48,332 nt of DNA from Prevotellaceae bacterium (GCA_021772015.1 JAETNS010000018.1:1-48332); one strand, 5' to 3'. Positions 27,241 through 36,174 are shown, counted from the first letter of the stretch. The notes: generated by a model not told the origin, from the letters alone. Numbers and translations: made by a program.

Positions 27241-28347
27241 ATGAAACAAGGAAAGAAGAGGATAGTGGTGAAAGTGGGCAGCAATGTGCTGACTCGTCCC
27301 GACGGCAAACCCAATGTGACAAACATGTCGTCTCTGGTCGATCAGATAGCATCGCTCCATGACAAAGGCCATGAGATTGTTCTCGTGTCGAGCGGAGCGG
27401 TCGCCTGTGGGCGTGGAGCCGCCGAGTCAACCAAAGGAGGTGGACTGACCCGCCAGCTCGACAGCGTGGCCTCGCGTCAGCTTTTCTCCTCTATCGGCCA
27501 GATAAGGCTCATAAACCTCTACAATCAGCTGTTCGGGGAGTACGGCATACTGATAGGGCAGGTGTTGACACAGAAAGACAATTTTTCGTCGCGGGACTCA
27601 TATCTCAACCAACGGAGATGCATGCTGACGATGATAGAGAACCGCGTTATTCCTGTGGTCAACGAGAACGACACGGCGAGCCTGACCGAACTGATGTTCA
27701 CCGATAACGACGAGCTTTCAGGGCTGATTGCGACGATGCTCGACGCTGACCTGTTGGTGATCCTTTCAAATATAAACGGGATATATACCGGCTCCCCTTC
27801 CGATCCGGCCTCGGTGCTGATTCCCCGTGTCGCTCCCGGCGAGGATCCCTCGGCCTATGTCGTGGCCGCCAAAAGCGGCTTCGGACGCGGAGGGATGGGA
27901 ACCAAGTGCGGTATCGCCCGCAAGGTCTCAGACGAGGGAGTGGCGGTGGTTATAGCCCGTGGCGACAGGCCGAATGTGCTGGTCGATCTCGTCGAGACCC
28001 CGGATACAGTCCCCCACACAATCTTCGAACCATCCACAGAGCCGCTCAGCACCGTCAAGCGGTGGATCGCCCACAGCAGCTCTTTCGCCAAAGGTGAGGT
28101 TCATGTCAACCAGGAAGCGGCGGCTATCCTGCGCAGTGACCGTGCTGTAAGCCTCCTGCCGGTCGGGGTGACGGCTTTGAACGGAGAGTGGGAAGAGGGC
28201 GATATCATTTCAGTAGTTGCCCCTACGGGGGAGAAAATCGCTGTCGGGCGCGCTGCTATAGACAGTCGTGCGGCAGTCGCAGCTATCGGTCGCCACGGCC
28301 AACGCCCTATTATACATTATGACTATCTCTATACCGAAGGTTTTTAG
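27241..28347 (+). CDS. proB: Glutamate 5-kinase
   Basis: ProB phosphorylates glutamate in the first, usually feedback-controlled step of proline synthesis. The amino-acid-kinase domain shows RIVVKVGSNVLTRPDG, VLVSSGAVACGRGAAE, VNENDTASLTELMFTDND and FGRGGMGTKCGIARK. The C-terminal part (from about residue 275) is a PUA domain. The ATG at 27241 gives 368 residues. An upstream TTG at 27223 overlaps the proC end and is less likely. proA follows after 24 bases. Confidence 0.94.
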   Translation: MKQGKKRIVVKVGSNVLTRPDGKPNVTNMSSLVDQIASLHDKGHEIVLVSSGAVACGRGAAESTKGGGLTRQLDSVASRQLFSSIGQIRLINLYNQLFGEYGILIGQVLTQKDNFSSRDSYLNQRRCMLTMIENRVIPVVNENDTASLTELMFTDNDELSGLIATMLDADLLVILSNINGIYTGSPSDPASVLIPRVAPGEDPSAYVVAAKSGFGRGGMGTKCGIARKVSDEGVAVVIARGDRPNVLVDLVETPDTVPHTIFEPSTEPLSTVKRWIAHSSSFAKGEVHVNQEAAAILRSDRAVSLLPVGVTALNGEWEEGDIISVVAPTGEKIAVGRAAIDSRAAVAAIGRHGQRPIIHYDYLYTEGF

Positions 28348-28371
28348 GACAGTCCTTAATCAATTACGACA

Positions 28372-29619
28372 ATGGAAGAATTCGATGACATATTCCGCTG
28401 CGTCCGTGAGGCTTCACGCGGACTTCTGACCCTCGACGATGAAAGACGTTCGGCGGCTATAATGACCTTGGCAGACCTCGTTGACAGCCATCATGAGGAG
28501 CTGCTCGCGGCGAATGCCCGCGACCTTGCCCGCATGGATCCCGCAAATCCTCTTTATGACCGCCTCCAGCTTACTCCCGACCGTCTGTCGGGTATAGCTT
28601 CCGACCTGCGGCATGTCGCCGGACTTGAGTCTCCCGTTGGTGAAGAGGTCGAGCACCGGGTTCTTCCAAACGGCATAGACCTGCGGAAAGTCAGAGTGCC
28701 CTTCGGAGTGATCGGGGTCATATATGAGGCGCGCCCCAACGTGACTTTCGATGTCTTCTCCCTTTGCCTCAAGAGCGGAAATGCCTGCATACTTAAAGGG
28801 GGGCATGACGCTGACGATTCAAACCGTGCCGCCATATCGCTGATACATGAGGCGTTGCGCCTCAATGATATCCCCATGGATGTGGCGGTGCTGCTCCCCT
28901 CCACTCATGAGGCCACCGCCGCGCTTCTTGGGGCGGTGGGATATGTCGATGTCTGCATCCCGCGAGGAGGCAGACGGTTGATCGACTTCGTCCGCGACAA
29001 CGCGAGAGTGCCGGTCATAGAGACAGGGGCCGGAGTGGTCCACGCCTATTTTGATCTCCACGGCGATCTCGAGATGGGGCGGGGCATAATCGCCAACGCC
29101 AAGACCCGGCGTGTCAGCGTATGCAATGCTCTCGACACTCTCCTTGTTCACCGTGACCGTCTCCCCGACCTCCCCGCGCTCTGCGCCCCCTTGGCAGAAA
29201 AGAATGTCGAGATCCACGCCGACGCGGAGGCGATGGCCGCTCTGGAAGGCTCATACCCCTCCCGCCTGCTTATCCCAGCCGGGGATTGCTGGGACACGGA
29301 ATGGATGGACTACAAGATGGGACTGCGGACTGTCGCCGATGCCGGAGAGGCCATCGCCCATATCGCCCTCCACGGCTCCGGCCACAGCGAGACCATCATC
29401 ACGGAGGATTGCGAAACGGCCGATCTTTTCCGGCAGCTGGTAGACGCGTCATGTGTCTACGTCAATCTCCCGACAAGCTTCACCGACGGCGGCCAATTCG
29501 GTCTCGGCGCGGAAATCGGCATCTCCACCCAGAAGCTCGGACCCCGAGGTCCGATGGGTCTCCGGGAAATCACCACCACCCGCTACCTCCTGACAGGCCG
29601 CGGCCAGCTCCGCCCCTGA
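28372..29619 (+). CDS. proA: Gamma-glutamyl phosphate reductase
   Basis: ProA reduces glutamyl-5-phosphate to the semialdehyde with NADPH. It is an aldehyde-dehydrogenase-fold protein of 415 residues, with VPFGVIGVIYEARPNVTFD, CLKSGNACILKGG, the catalytic Cys251 in TRRVSVCNALDTLLV, and the ending FGLGAEIGISTQKLGPRGPM. With proC and proB it completes the route from glutamate to proline in one cluster. Confidence 0.95.
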   Translation: MEEFDDIFRCVREASRGLLTLDDERRSAAIMTLADLVDSHHEELLAANARDLARMDPANPLYDRLQLTPDRLSGIASDLRHVAGLESPVGEEVEHRVLPNGIDLRKVRVPFGVIGVIYEARPNVTFDVFSLCLKSGNACILKGGHDADDSNRAAISLIHEALRLNDIPMDVAVLLPSTHEATAALLGAVGYVDVCIPRGGRRLIDFVRDNARVPVIETGAGVVHAYFDLHGDLEMGRGIIANAKTRRVSVCNALDTLLVHRDRLPDLPALCAPLAEKNVEIHADAEAMAALEGSYPSRLLIPAGDCWDTEWMDYKMGLRTVADAGEAIAHIALHGSGHSETIITEDCETADLFRQLVDASCVYVNLPTSFTDGGQFGLGAEIGISTQKLGPRGPMGLREITTTRYLLTGRGQLRP

Positions 29620-29705
29620 AAATCAATCCAATCCAGCAATTTTTGATATTGGTGACGGAAAACTGATAATGTCTCGTTACGTAATCTTGAATTTAAGCAA
29701 CTTAT

Positions 29706-29748
29706 AAAAAATCAGCTATTTAGTTGTGTGCTAAATAGCTGATTTTTT
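29706..29748. terminator. Bidirectional terminator between proA and the second C10 gene
   Basis: Positions 29706-29723 and 29731-29748 form a perfect 18-bp stem (AAAAAATCAGCTATTTAG and complement) with a 7-base loop. A-runs on one side and T-runs on the other allow termination in both directions for these convergent genes. Confidence 0.85.
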
Positions 29749-29752
29749 AGGG

Positions 29753-31570
29753 TTACATTATTATTAATTTTTTATCTACGGAATTGTCTGCATGTTTGAT
29801 TAGATATATCCCATTCTTTGATACACGAGGAATTTTGGTACCATGAACATCATAAATTTCAATAATATCAGTCGATGATGGCGATTGGATATCGTTTATT
29901 CCGGAATTTTGTATGTCATCTATGATGTTAGCAAATATATGCCAATCCGATGATTCGTAAGTTTCTTTGCATCCATGTGGGACATGTATTATGCAAGAGT
30001 TTAGAATGTTTTTATCAAAGGAGTCCGACATGATAGAGGATGGATCTTCGGAATATAAATAAATATCTTTCAATCCGATGCATTCTAAAAACGCGTTGGA
30101 TTTAATTTGTCGTGTTGAAACGGGGAAATGTAGGCTTTGGATCATGCATTGTTTCATGAACGCTTGACTTTCGATAACAACAACGCCATTATCAATATTA
30201 TATTCATCAATTGTGAGGGCCGGCATGGAAAATAAGGTCGTCCCGAGAGAATTAAACAGAGCCCCATTCGAGATCTTGAAATTGTTGTTGGTTTCAGCAA
30301 TTGAAAAATCAGTCAGTTTATCATATCTGAATGGGTTGTTGCCAATTAATTCAAGAGTTTCAGGCAAGTAAACATTTTCTAAATATCTACAGTTAGAAAA
30401 TGCATAACTGTCAATAGAACTCAGGTTAGAAGGTATTTGAACATGCCAGAGGCCTGTACAATTTCTGAATGCTTTGGACTCAATCTTTTTTAAACTATTT
30501 GGAAGAAATATTTCTTGAAGAGTATAAGAGGTGTCAAACGCGCTTGAGGGCAGAACATTGTTTTCAAGATCCGCTTCTGTTAAATCAATGTATGATAGTT
30601 GGCCGGTTGTAATGGCCGAAAGTTCACCGAGATATGCTATATCTGAAGAATTGATTTTCCCGGTAATTTTAATCCGGCATAATTTCTTGCTTTCCATCTC
30701 GCCACCCATAGCATCCAACATGGTACCGGGTTGGGTTATATTAAACTCTTTGATTTCGGATACAAGTTCATATGGACAGATACCAATTAACATTCTCATA
30801 TCTTCAGTATAAGTCTGGCCGGTTTGAGTCAGGTCATAATATCCATCTATATTACATGAACTCCCAATACTTGCTTTTCCAAGATTAAGATGAACGTTTC
30901 CATCGGAATCATATCCGTCAGCCACGTAAATATGGTTAGCTCCTTTGTACGCTCCTCCCATTATTATGGGGCGTCCTTCAGAAAGTTCTCGATAAACCAT
31001 CATCATCCATTCTTCTGTCGTATACGTCCCATTAGCAGACCTATGGATTGTCATGGTCGGATTGTATCCGAAATATTTCTTAAGTATTGTACTTATATAC
31101 TCTATATTGGTTGCTGTACTTGAATTCTGATATTTCATTTCGAGAGCAATTCCTAAATCAGCCATCAGTTTTGAGACAGCATCAATTTCTATTTGGATTG
31201 CATTACTGTTGTTCTTATATTGGTCTATCATGTTGGCCCAATCATACTTTGTGCTTTCAAAATCGGCATGCAAAACAACTCTTTCACCTTGAGGGGTATC
31301 CCATATGTAGTAATTTTGGCCACGCCCTTGCGAAGGATAGTTCCAAAACTTCATTACTTGAGCCGTTGCAGTTGCGCCACATCCGGTTTTTGCAAGCTGC
31401 CCGTTGACTATAGGGAGCATGGAGTTTTCTCCACCATCCTGAGACCATGCAGTGGATAGCATTGGTGCTACCTCAGATCTGAAATTGTTCTCTTGGATTA
31501 TTTCACGCCCTGTTTTTGAATACGCTATGGCGGAAATAAACAGTAATAATAACGTGATGCACTTTTTCAT
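29753..31570 (-). CDS. AT-rich C10 family peptidase with BspA-type LRRs, no propeptide
   Basis: This 605-residue secreted protein has a signal peptide (about 1-18) and then goes almost directly into a C10-like domain. The catalytic Cys64 is in AKTGCGATATAQVM and His213 in KGANHIYVADGYDSDG. The usual NWGWGG is NLGKASIG here (Asn229 kept, Trp changed to Leu). The roughly 120-residue Spi propeptide is absent. LRR_5/BspA repeats follow from about 290 to 540 (LQEIFLPNSLKKIESKAF, ENVYLPETLELIG). The end (IEIYDVHGTKIPRVSKNGIY) is T9SS-tail-like. Base composition is much richer in A and T than its neighbours, suggesting acquisition. Activity is uncertain given the changed motif. Confidence 0.8.
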   Translation of the reverse strand: MKKCITLLLLFISAIAYSKTGREIIQENNFRSEVAPMLSTAWSQDGGENSMLPIVNGQLAKTGCGATATAQVMKFWNYPSQGRGQNYYIWDTPQGERVVLHADFESTKYDWANMIDQYKNNSNAIQIEIDAVSKLMADLGIALEMKYQNSSTATNIEYISTILKKYFGYNPTMTIHRSANGTYTTEEWMMMVYRELSEGRPIIMGGAYKGANHIYVADGYDSDGNVHLNLGKASIGSSCNIDGYYDLTQTGQTYTEDMRMLIGICPYELVSEIKEFNITQPGTMLDAMGGEMESKKLCRIKITGKINSSDIAYLGELSAITTGQLSYIDLTEADLENNVLPSSAFDTSYTLQEIFLPNSLKKIESKAFRNCTGLWHVQIPSNLSSIDSYAFSNCRYLENVYLPETLELIGNNPFRYDKLTDFSIAETNNNFKISNGALFNSLGTTLFSMPALTIDEYNIDNGVVVIESQAFMKQCMIQSLHFPVSTRQIKSNAFLECIGLKDIYLYSEDPSSIMSDSFDKNILNSCIIHVPHGCKETYESSDWHIFANIIDDIQNSGINDIQSPSSTDIIEIYDVHGTKIPRVSKNGIYLIKHADNSVDKKLIIM

Positions 31571-31665
31571 ATTTTCTTATCTCTTGGTTTCAACTTTACA
31601 AGATGAGCATAACGCTTCTTCTTTGTTTCCGGCGATGTAGTGGGATGGCGATGAGACCATCCGGC

Positions 31666-31726
31666 AGCAAAATTAATAAAAATCCGGAAATATGGGGGCA
31701 TACTTCCGGATTTTTATCGGGGGGAT
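31666..31726 (-). repeat. Terminator/promoter repeat, copy 1 (after rhuM)
   Basis: The stem 31678-31689 / 31704-31715 (AAAAATCCGGAA and complement) is a terminator for rhuM on the minus strand. Just beyond it, CAAAATTA at 31668-31675 reads TAATTTTG on the minus strand, a -7 box that could serve the C10 gene starting at 31570. The roughly 60-base element recurs at 32839-32901 with only a few differences. Confidence 0.75.
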
Positions 31727-31751
31727 CAAAATTTGGGAAAGATTTGGTTAA

Positions 31752-32777
31752 TCAAGATTTGGAGGGAGCAGCTGGGTTGTCGGGTTTGCCTTTGGCTTTC
31801 GCGTTAAGGGATTTGATTGTGTCGAGGTAGGCCCGTTCGACGGGAGACAGCTCGCGTACTTGGAAGAGACGGTATTCTCGTTCGGCTTTCTCCATTGCCT
31901 GCTGATGGCTGATGGTGCCGGGACGGTTGAGCAACGCTTCTCCTGTCGAGGAAAGTATGTTGTCGAGCTGTTGTACGTAGTCGCTCATATACATCGGTCG
32001 GCGGCGCATCGCCTGAATTTCAGCAAAATCAAAATATCCCGACACGAGATTGTTCAGAATCTTTAGTTCCTCTTGGGTTAGATAGTTCTTGGCTATCTTC
32101 ACATCGCTTAATGTAGGATGATCGCCTTTGAAGGATGTAAGTCCCATCAAGGGAGAGTCTGCGTTCGCGCGGTTGAAAATCAGTTCTGCAGCTGTGTGGC
32201 CATGCGCGGCGAAATGAAGTTTGTTCTGGACGATCTTGAAGAATTCGATGGATAAACCCGAGCGGGGATCATAGTCTACAGCTGTGGCATAAAGATCGAG
32301 TACCTGACGGTACATCACTTTCTCAGAACTGCGGATATCACGTATGCGGTCAAGAAGTTCCTGCCAGTATGCTCCTCCGTCGTTCCCTTTCAACCGCTCG
32401 TCATCCATAGTGAATCCCTTGACGATGTATTCCTTGAGACGTTCGGTTGCCCATCTTCTGAAATGTGTCGCTATGACTGACCTGATCCTGTATCCCAACG
32501 AGATAATCATGTCGAGATTATAGAATGGAATCTCACGCGATACTTGCCGATTGCCTTCTTGCCGAACCTGTCGGAATTTCCGACAGGTTGAATTCTCATC
32601 CAATTCTCCATCATCATAGATGTGTTGTATGTGTTCAACCACATTGCTTCTTGATGTCTGGTAAAGTTCGGACATAAGGTGTTGTGACAGCCATACGGTA
32701 TCGCCGGTGAATTTGACCTCGATGCGGGTTTCTCCATCCTTACCTTGGTATATTATGATCTGATTGTTTTCATCCAT
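31752..32777 (-). CDS. RhuM family protein (orphan)
   Basis: The protein matches the virulence RhuM family throughout: IIIYQGKDGETRIEVKFTGD, TVWLSQHLMSELYQTSRSNV, the YNLDMIISLGYRIRSVIATH and FRRWATERLKEYIVKGF segments, and a late SDYVQQLDNILSSTGEALL. RhuM genes often sit next to restriction systems or in islands; their molecular function is unknown. The N-terminal half looks like a helix-turn-helix-type DNA-binding region (inference). Here it is alone, bracketed by two copies of a terminator/promoter repeat, which suggests a mobile or duplicated cassette. The 341-residue length is normal. Confidence 0.85.
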   Translation of the reverse strand: MDENNQIIIYQGKDGETRIEVKFTGDTVWLSQHLMSELYQTSRSNVVEHIQHIYDDGELDENSTCRKFRQVRQEGNRQVSREIPFYNLDMIISLGYRIRSVIATHFRRWATERLKEYIVKGFTMDDERLKGNDGGAYWQELLDRIRDIRSSEKVMYRQVLDLYATAVDYDPRSGLSIEFFKIVQNKLHFAAHGHTAAELIFNRANADSPLMGLTSFKGDHPTLSDVKIAKNYLTQEELKILNNLVSGYFDFAEIQAMRRRPMYMSDYVQQLDNILSSTGEALLNRPGTISHQQAMEKAEREYRLFQVRELSPVERAYLDTIKSLNAKAKGKPDNPAAPSKS

Positions 32778-32838
32778 GTGGTTTGCAACGGTTAATGGGG
32801 TTTAATATTCATTGTGAGTATGTTGGGGGCAGGTTGAT

Positions 32839-32901
32839 AGCAAAATTAACAAAAAATCCGGAAATATGGGGGGCATACTTCCGGATTTTTATCGTGGGGA
32901 T
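32839..32901 (-). repeat. Terminator/promoter repeat, copy 2 (before rhuM)
   Basis: The same element as at 31666-31726. The stem 32852-32863 / 32879-32890 ends the GH26 transcript (minus). CAAAATTA at 32841-32848 gives a minus-strand -7 box (TAATTTTG) upstream of rhuM, whose ATG is at 32777. No -33 match was found at the expected spacing. Confidence 0.75.
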
Positions 32902-32906
32902 AGTTG

Positions 32907-34484
32907 TTATCTTATCACAACCTTTTTGCCGTCTTTGATGTAGATGCCGGGACGGGTCGGGGCGGCAATCTTCATGCCTTGGAGGTTGTACCAGCCGGTC
33001 ATGACGGGGGCTGCGTCTTGGTGACTTTCGATGGCGGGGAGGGTGATGCCGGAATGGGAGAGGTATTCCTCTTTCAGGAGCTTCATCTCATCCATTGTTA
33101 TGGCGTTTTCCTGGTTGAACCAGTCCTGCCACCAGTCCTTGTTTGCATACTGGTGGTTGCCGCCGAGCTTGTATTGGTAGTGGTACCACGGCATGGCGAA
33201 GCTCCATTTGGCCCCGGCTTCCCATTGTTCGCTTATATATGGGCTGCTGCCGCCGGAATAGCCGCATTCCGACAGGGCGATCATCTTGTGGGGATAATAG
33301 GCGGTGAGGTAGTTGAAGTTGTAGGCTGCGTCGGCGGTGGAGTAATTGTAGAGGTCGCGGCCGATCATGTCTACATAATCGTCGCCGGGATACCACGCGC
33401 CATCTTTGGTCTGCGAGGTCCAGACCCATATCAGGTTGTCGAGCCCACATTCACGGAAATAGTCATACATCATCTTCCAGAGTTTCACGCAAGGCTCCGC
33501 GCCGTCTGCTCCCCACCAGAACCAGGCTTTGCCGTCATTGTATATGGTCGAGTTCCCTGCCGCCTCGTGGAATGGTCTCCATATCACCACGATTCCGGCT
33601 TCTTTGAGCAGCTTTAGCCTCTGGGCGACTTTCTCCATGTCTGACTTGACGAATTCATTCTCCCATGTCCCTTCGATGACGGCGTTTGCCGGACTGAAAT
33701 TGGTGACTGGCGATCCGCCGCCGGGCGCGTAGAATCCCTCGAACACTGTGTTCTTGTTGTTGTCTTTCTTGTATGCTTCCCATATGGCCTCGCTGTCGGG
33801 AGCGCGCCAGTGCCAGCAGAGGGTCACGAGTCCTCCCATCTCCCACCATTCCTTTACGGGGGTGATGTCGCCGTAAGGCTCCCAGTCATATGTCAGATGG
33901 ATATAGTCGAACCCGTTGATGGCGGGATACTTCCCGGTCCAGGATTTCACATATCCCGCTTCCTTGTAGTTCCAGTCGACTTCAGCCATCGAGCAGGAGA
34001 TGCTTTTCTTGCCGTAACTGTCGCGAAGCAGGTCGTAGATGGCTCTTGTGGCATCGGACGCGTCGGGATTCGACAGGTCATCATAGCCCACACGCGTGTC
34101 TTCCGGGCGGTCAGTGATCAGCGTCACTTTCTCGATCGTGTAGCCGCTGCCGCCAAACATCAGGGTCTCGTTGTCAATCACCTTGATAAGCGACTCGTCG
34201 AGAAGGCATTCGAAATCGCCCGTGATCCGGATATTGTCGAAGTCCTTGCTTATGGCCGCCCATCCGTTGCTTTTGGTCCGGATGTAAGCCACGGCATAGC
34301 TCTGCACATTACTTGTGTGGACATGGATGATGTCTCCGGCGGCCACGCCGACCATCTGCATGGGATCCACGCAATGGGTGTCGCTCCAGTCAGCCTCGAA
34401 AGGTCCTTCCAGCAACACGATCTCTCTCGCCTGGACGCTCGGATACAGCAATGCCAAGGCAAGCGAACAAATCAGTTTTTTCAT
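32907..34484 (-). CDS. Secreted GH26 family glycoside hydrolase (probable beta-mannanase)
   Basis: GH26 enzymes hydrolyse beta-mannans and some related glucans. The (beta/alpha)8 domain (from about residue 145) contains TLCWHWRAPDSEAIW, the likely acid/base Glu307 in WRPFHEAAGN and the nucleophile Glu406 in ALSECGYSG. Residues of about 20-125 form an extra beta-rich domain, possibly carbohydrate-binding. A signal peptide (MKKLICSLALALLYPSVQA) starts at the ATG at 34484. The longer ATG at 34529 lies upstream of the predicted transcription start. The end (WYNLQGMKIAAPTRPGIYI) is a short T9SS-type tail. It has no adjacent SusC/SusD genes, so the substrate is uncertain. Confidence 0.88.
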   Translation of the reverse strand: MKKLICSLALALLYPSVQAREIVLLEGPFEADWSDTHCVDPMQMVGVAAGDIIHVHTSNVQSYAVAYIRTKSNGWAAISKDFDNIRITGDFECLLDESLIKVIDNETLMFGGSGYTIEKVTLITDRPEDTRVGYDDLSNPDASDATRAIYDLLRDSYGKKSISCSMAEVDWNYKEAGYVKSWTGKYPAINGFDYIHLTYDWEPYGDITPVKEWWEMGGLVTLCWHWRAPDSEAIWEAYKKDNNKNTVFEGFYAPGGGSPVTNFSPANAVIEGTWENEFVKSDMEKVAQRLKLLKEAGIVVIWRPFHEAAGNSTIYNDGKAWFWWGADGAEPCVKLWKMMYDYFRECGLDNLIWVWTSQTKDGAWYPGDDYVDMIGRDLYNYSTADAAYNFNYLTAYYPHKMIALSECGYSGGSSPYISEQWEAGAKWSFAMPWYHYQYKLGGNHQYANKDWWQDWFNQENAITMDEMKLLKEEYLSHSGITLPAIESHQDAAPVMTGWYNLQGMKIAAPTRPGIYIKDGKKVVIR

Positions 34485-34526
34485 TTTTCGGAATAGAGTT
34501 AGTAGTTCCAAGTAAGGTAAGTCCCG

Positions 34527-34556
34527 CAAAGTTAATCAAAAAACTCAATAAGTCAA
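34527..34556 (-). promoter_or_regulatory. Predicted GH26 promoter
   Basis: On the minus strand: TTG at 34554-34556, a 19-base spacer, and TAACTTTG at 34527-34534. It is a good match to the Bacteroidetes consensus. The transcription start would fall near 34520, supporting translation from 34484. Confidence 0.65.
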
Positions 34557-34630
34557 TACATTGTGAGAAATCTTTTATGGAATGACAAGGAGGGGGAGCT
34601 GGTTATGGCTGTGATTTCACAAAAAATAGG

Positions 34631-34638
34631 TAACTTTG
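34631..34638 (+). promoter_or_regulatory. Predicted -7 box of the YczE-like gene
   Basis: TAACTTTG, 23 bases before the ATG at 34662. No -33 match was seen. Confidence 0.45.
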
Positions 34639-34661
34639 TATGTGAAAATTAGGTAAGAAAG

Positions 34662-35420
34662 ATGAATTTAGCTGTTTCGGTGCCGACGAAAGAGAGGTTG
34701 CTCTCTTTTGTCTGGCAACATGTTTTGTTACTTGTGTCGCTGTTCCTGATGACTTTCGGAGTGGTCTTGTGTATAAAGTCATATCTTGGCAGCAGCGTGA
34801 TATCCTCTCTTCCGCTCTCCTTCTCAATGGCCGGGTCAGACGGCATAGTGCCCTCGTTGACAGTAGGGGATTATACAATATTAATGAATTTTGTGCTGGT
34901 TATCCTGCAGATAATGATCTTGCGGAGGAAATTCGCTCCGGTTCAGCTGTTTCAACTTGTGATCGGCTTCGTGTTCGGTTGGTTTATCGATCTCAACATT
35001 TCCATGACAGCAGCTCTTGAATGCGGCTCTCTGCTCTCCAAAGGATTGACGCAGCTGGCGGGATGCACAGTGATGGGAGTCGGCATAGCCTTTGAGGTGC
35101 GTTGCGGCTCCGTCACGATGCCGGGAGAAGGTATCACTGTGGCTCTGAGCCGTGTGACGGGGATGCCGTTTCCGAAGATGAAAATCATCGTTGACACATC
35201 GCTGGTGCTGTTGGCCATAGTCAGCAGTTTTGTGTTTTTCGGTGAATGGCAATGGAATATCATTGGCCCGGGTACCCTTTTCGCGATGGTCTATGTGGGA
35301 TGGCTCATAAAGATCATCTCTCCTCGCCTCTGCTGGTTTGACAAGTTGCTTTCTTTCCGGCCCGGGGTCAGCCGGTATGTATATGGGCTGGCCAGATGGA
35401 TTTACGGAGGGAATAGATGA
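34662..35420 (+). CDS. YczE/YitT-like integral membrane protein
   Basis: A 252-residue protein with about five predicted membrane segments (LLLVSLFLMTFGVVLCIK, FVLVILQIMIL, LVIGFVFGWFIDLNISMTA, IIVDTSLVLLAIVSSFVFFG). The loops VRCGSVTMPGEGITVALSR and GTLFAMVYVGWLIKII resemble the YczE/YitT family. No function is established. The gene is monocistronic and divergent from the GH26 gene. Confidence 0.75.
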   Translation: MNLAVSVPTKERLLSFVWQHVLLLVSLFLMTFGVVLCIKSYLGSSVISSLPLSFSMAGSDGIVPSLTVGDYTILMNFVLVILQIMILRRKFAPVQLFQLVIGFVFGWFIDLNISMTAALECGSLLSKGLTQLAGCTVMGVGIAFEVRCGSVTMPGEGITVALSRVTGMPFPKMKIIVDTSLVLLAIVSSFVFFGEWQWNIIGPGTLFAMVYVGWLIKIISPRLCWFDKLLSFRPGVSRYVYGLARWIYGGNR

Positions 35421-35484
35421 CAACCTAACCATCCGGGCAAAAACAAGACGTTGCGCCAAAATATTGAATTTTGACACAACGTCT
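35421..35484 (-). terminator. Terminator, hairpin family copy B
   Basis: The arms 35446-35462 and 35468-35484 pair over 17 positions. Two mismatches on the plus strand are C.A, which become G.U on the minus-strand RNA, so the hairpin is intact for the outer-membrane gene ending at 35510. The upstream flank resembles copies A and C (CCATCCGGGCAAAAA). It also lies just past the plus-strand YczE-like gene. Confidence 0.75.
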
Positions 35485-35509
35485 TTACTTTGGGTATCTT
35501 GTAGCCCGT

Positions 35510-36088
35510 TTAGAACTTGTAGGCTATGCCGATCTGGATAGGCATGCGGTTGAAGTCCTTGAGATACTGGTATTTGAACTCGAAGTTGGCGACGAGGTTC
35601 TCGGTAATGTCATATTCCGCGCCCGCTCCGATGTTGAAAAGGAAACGGCTTGCGTTGGATGAGGTGTCGATATCCCTCTCCAGACTGCCGAGCATTCCGC
35701 TAAGGTCAACCCCCGGTATGTCAGGCAGATTGATTTCAGGAATGTCGATATCCATGCCGGAGAAGTGGCAGTTGGCGTAGCCGATACCTACCAGAGGATA
35801 GATTCTAAGGTTGTCGATGATGGGAATCAGATAGTGGACGTTGGCCGAGATGTCAAAGACGCTGATCCCTTTCGATTTGAACCAATATTCGACATCTGCT
35901 TCCACGCGGATAGGGTCGGTGACGTTGTATTGGAATTTGGCTCCGATTCCGAAGTTTGTGGGTGAGCCTTCCCCTTCAAGGCTGGGAGCCACGCCGATAT
36001 TGATTCCGGCCGCCATCTGGCCTTCCTGTGCGTTTGCTGCGGAGAATCCGGCTACAGCCAGACAAAGGGCAAAAAATACTTTCTTCAT
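35510..36088 (-). CDS. Outer membrane beta-barrel (porin-like) protein
   Basis: A signal peptide (MKKVFFALCLAVAGFSAANA) is followed by alternating amphipathic beta-strands (FGIGAKFQYNVTDPIRVEAD, LRIYPLVGIGYANCHFSG, LFNIGAGAEYDITENLVANF), ending with a terminal aromatic (IAYKF), typical of an outer-membrane barrel with about eight strands. A loop near residues 115-140 is rich in Asp, Ile and Pro. The role, structural or transport, is unknown. A predicted promoter lies upstream and terminator copy B downstream. Confidence 0.82.
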   Translation of the reverse strand: MKKVFFALCLAVAGFSAANAQEGQMAAGINIGVAPSLEGEGSPTNFGIGAKFQYNVTDPIRVEADVEYWFKSKGISVFDISANVHYLIPIIDNLRIYPLVGIGYANCHFSGMDIDIPEINLPDIPGVDLSGMLGSLERDIDTSSNASRFLFNIGAGAEYDITENLVANFEFKYQYLKDFNRMPIQIGIAYKF

Positions 36089-36174
36089 AGGTGTAAAATT
36101 GGTTAGTGTGAAATGGTTTGGTCAACACAATGTAAAGCCTGCGCATACAACTGTTTGATTCAGACGATACTGCG

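Noticed and set aside
31666-32901. Possible insertion sequence around rhuM
   Set aside because: The flanking repeats are direct, contain terminator stems, and no transposase is present.
32904-34496. Plus-strand open frames opposite the GH26 gene
   Set aside because: The minus strand has a signal peptide, catalytic Glu residues and a promoter; the plus frames have none.
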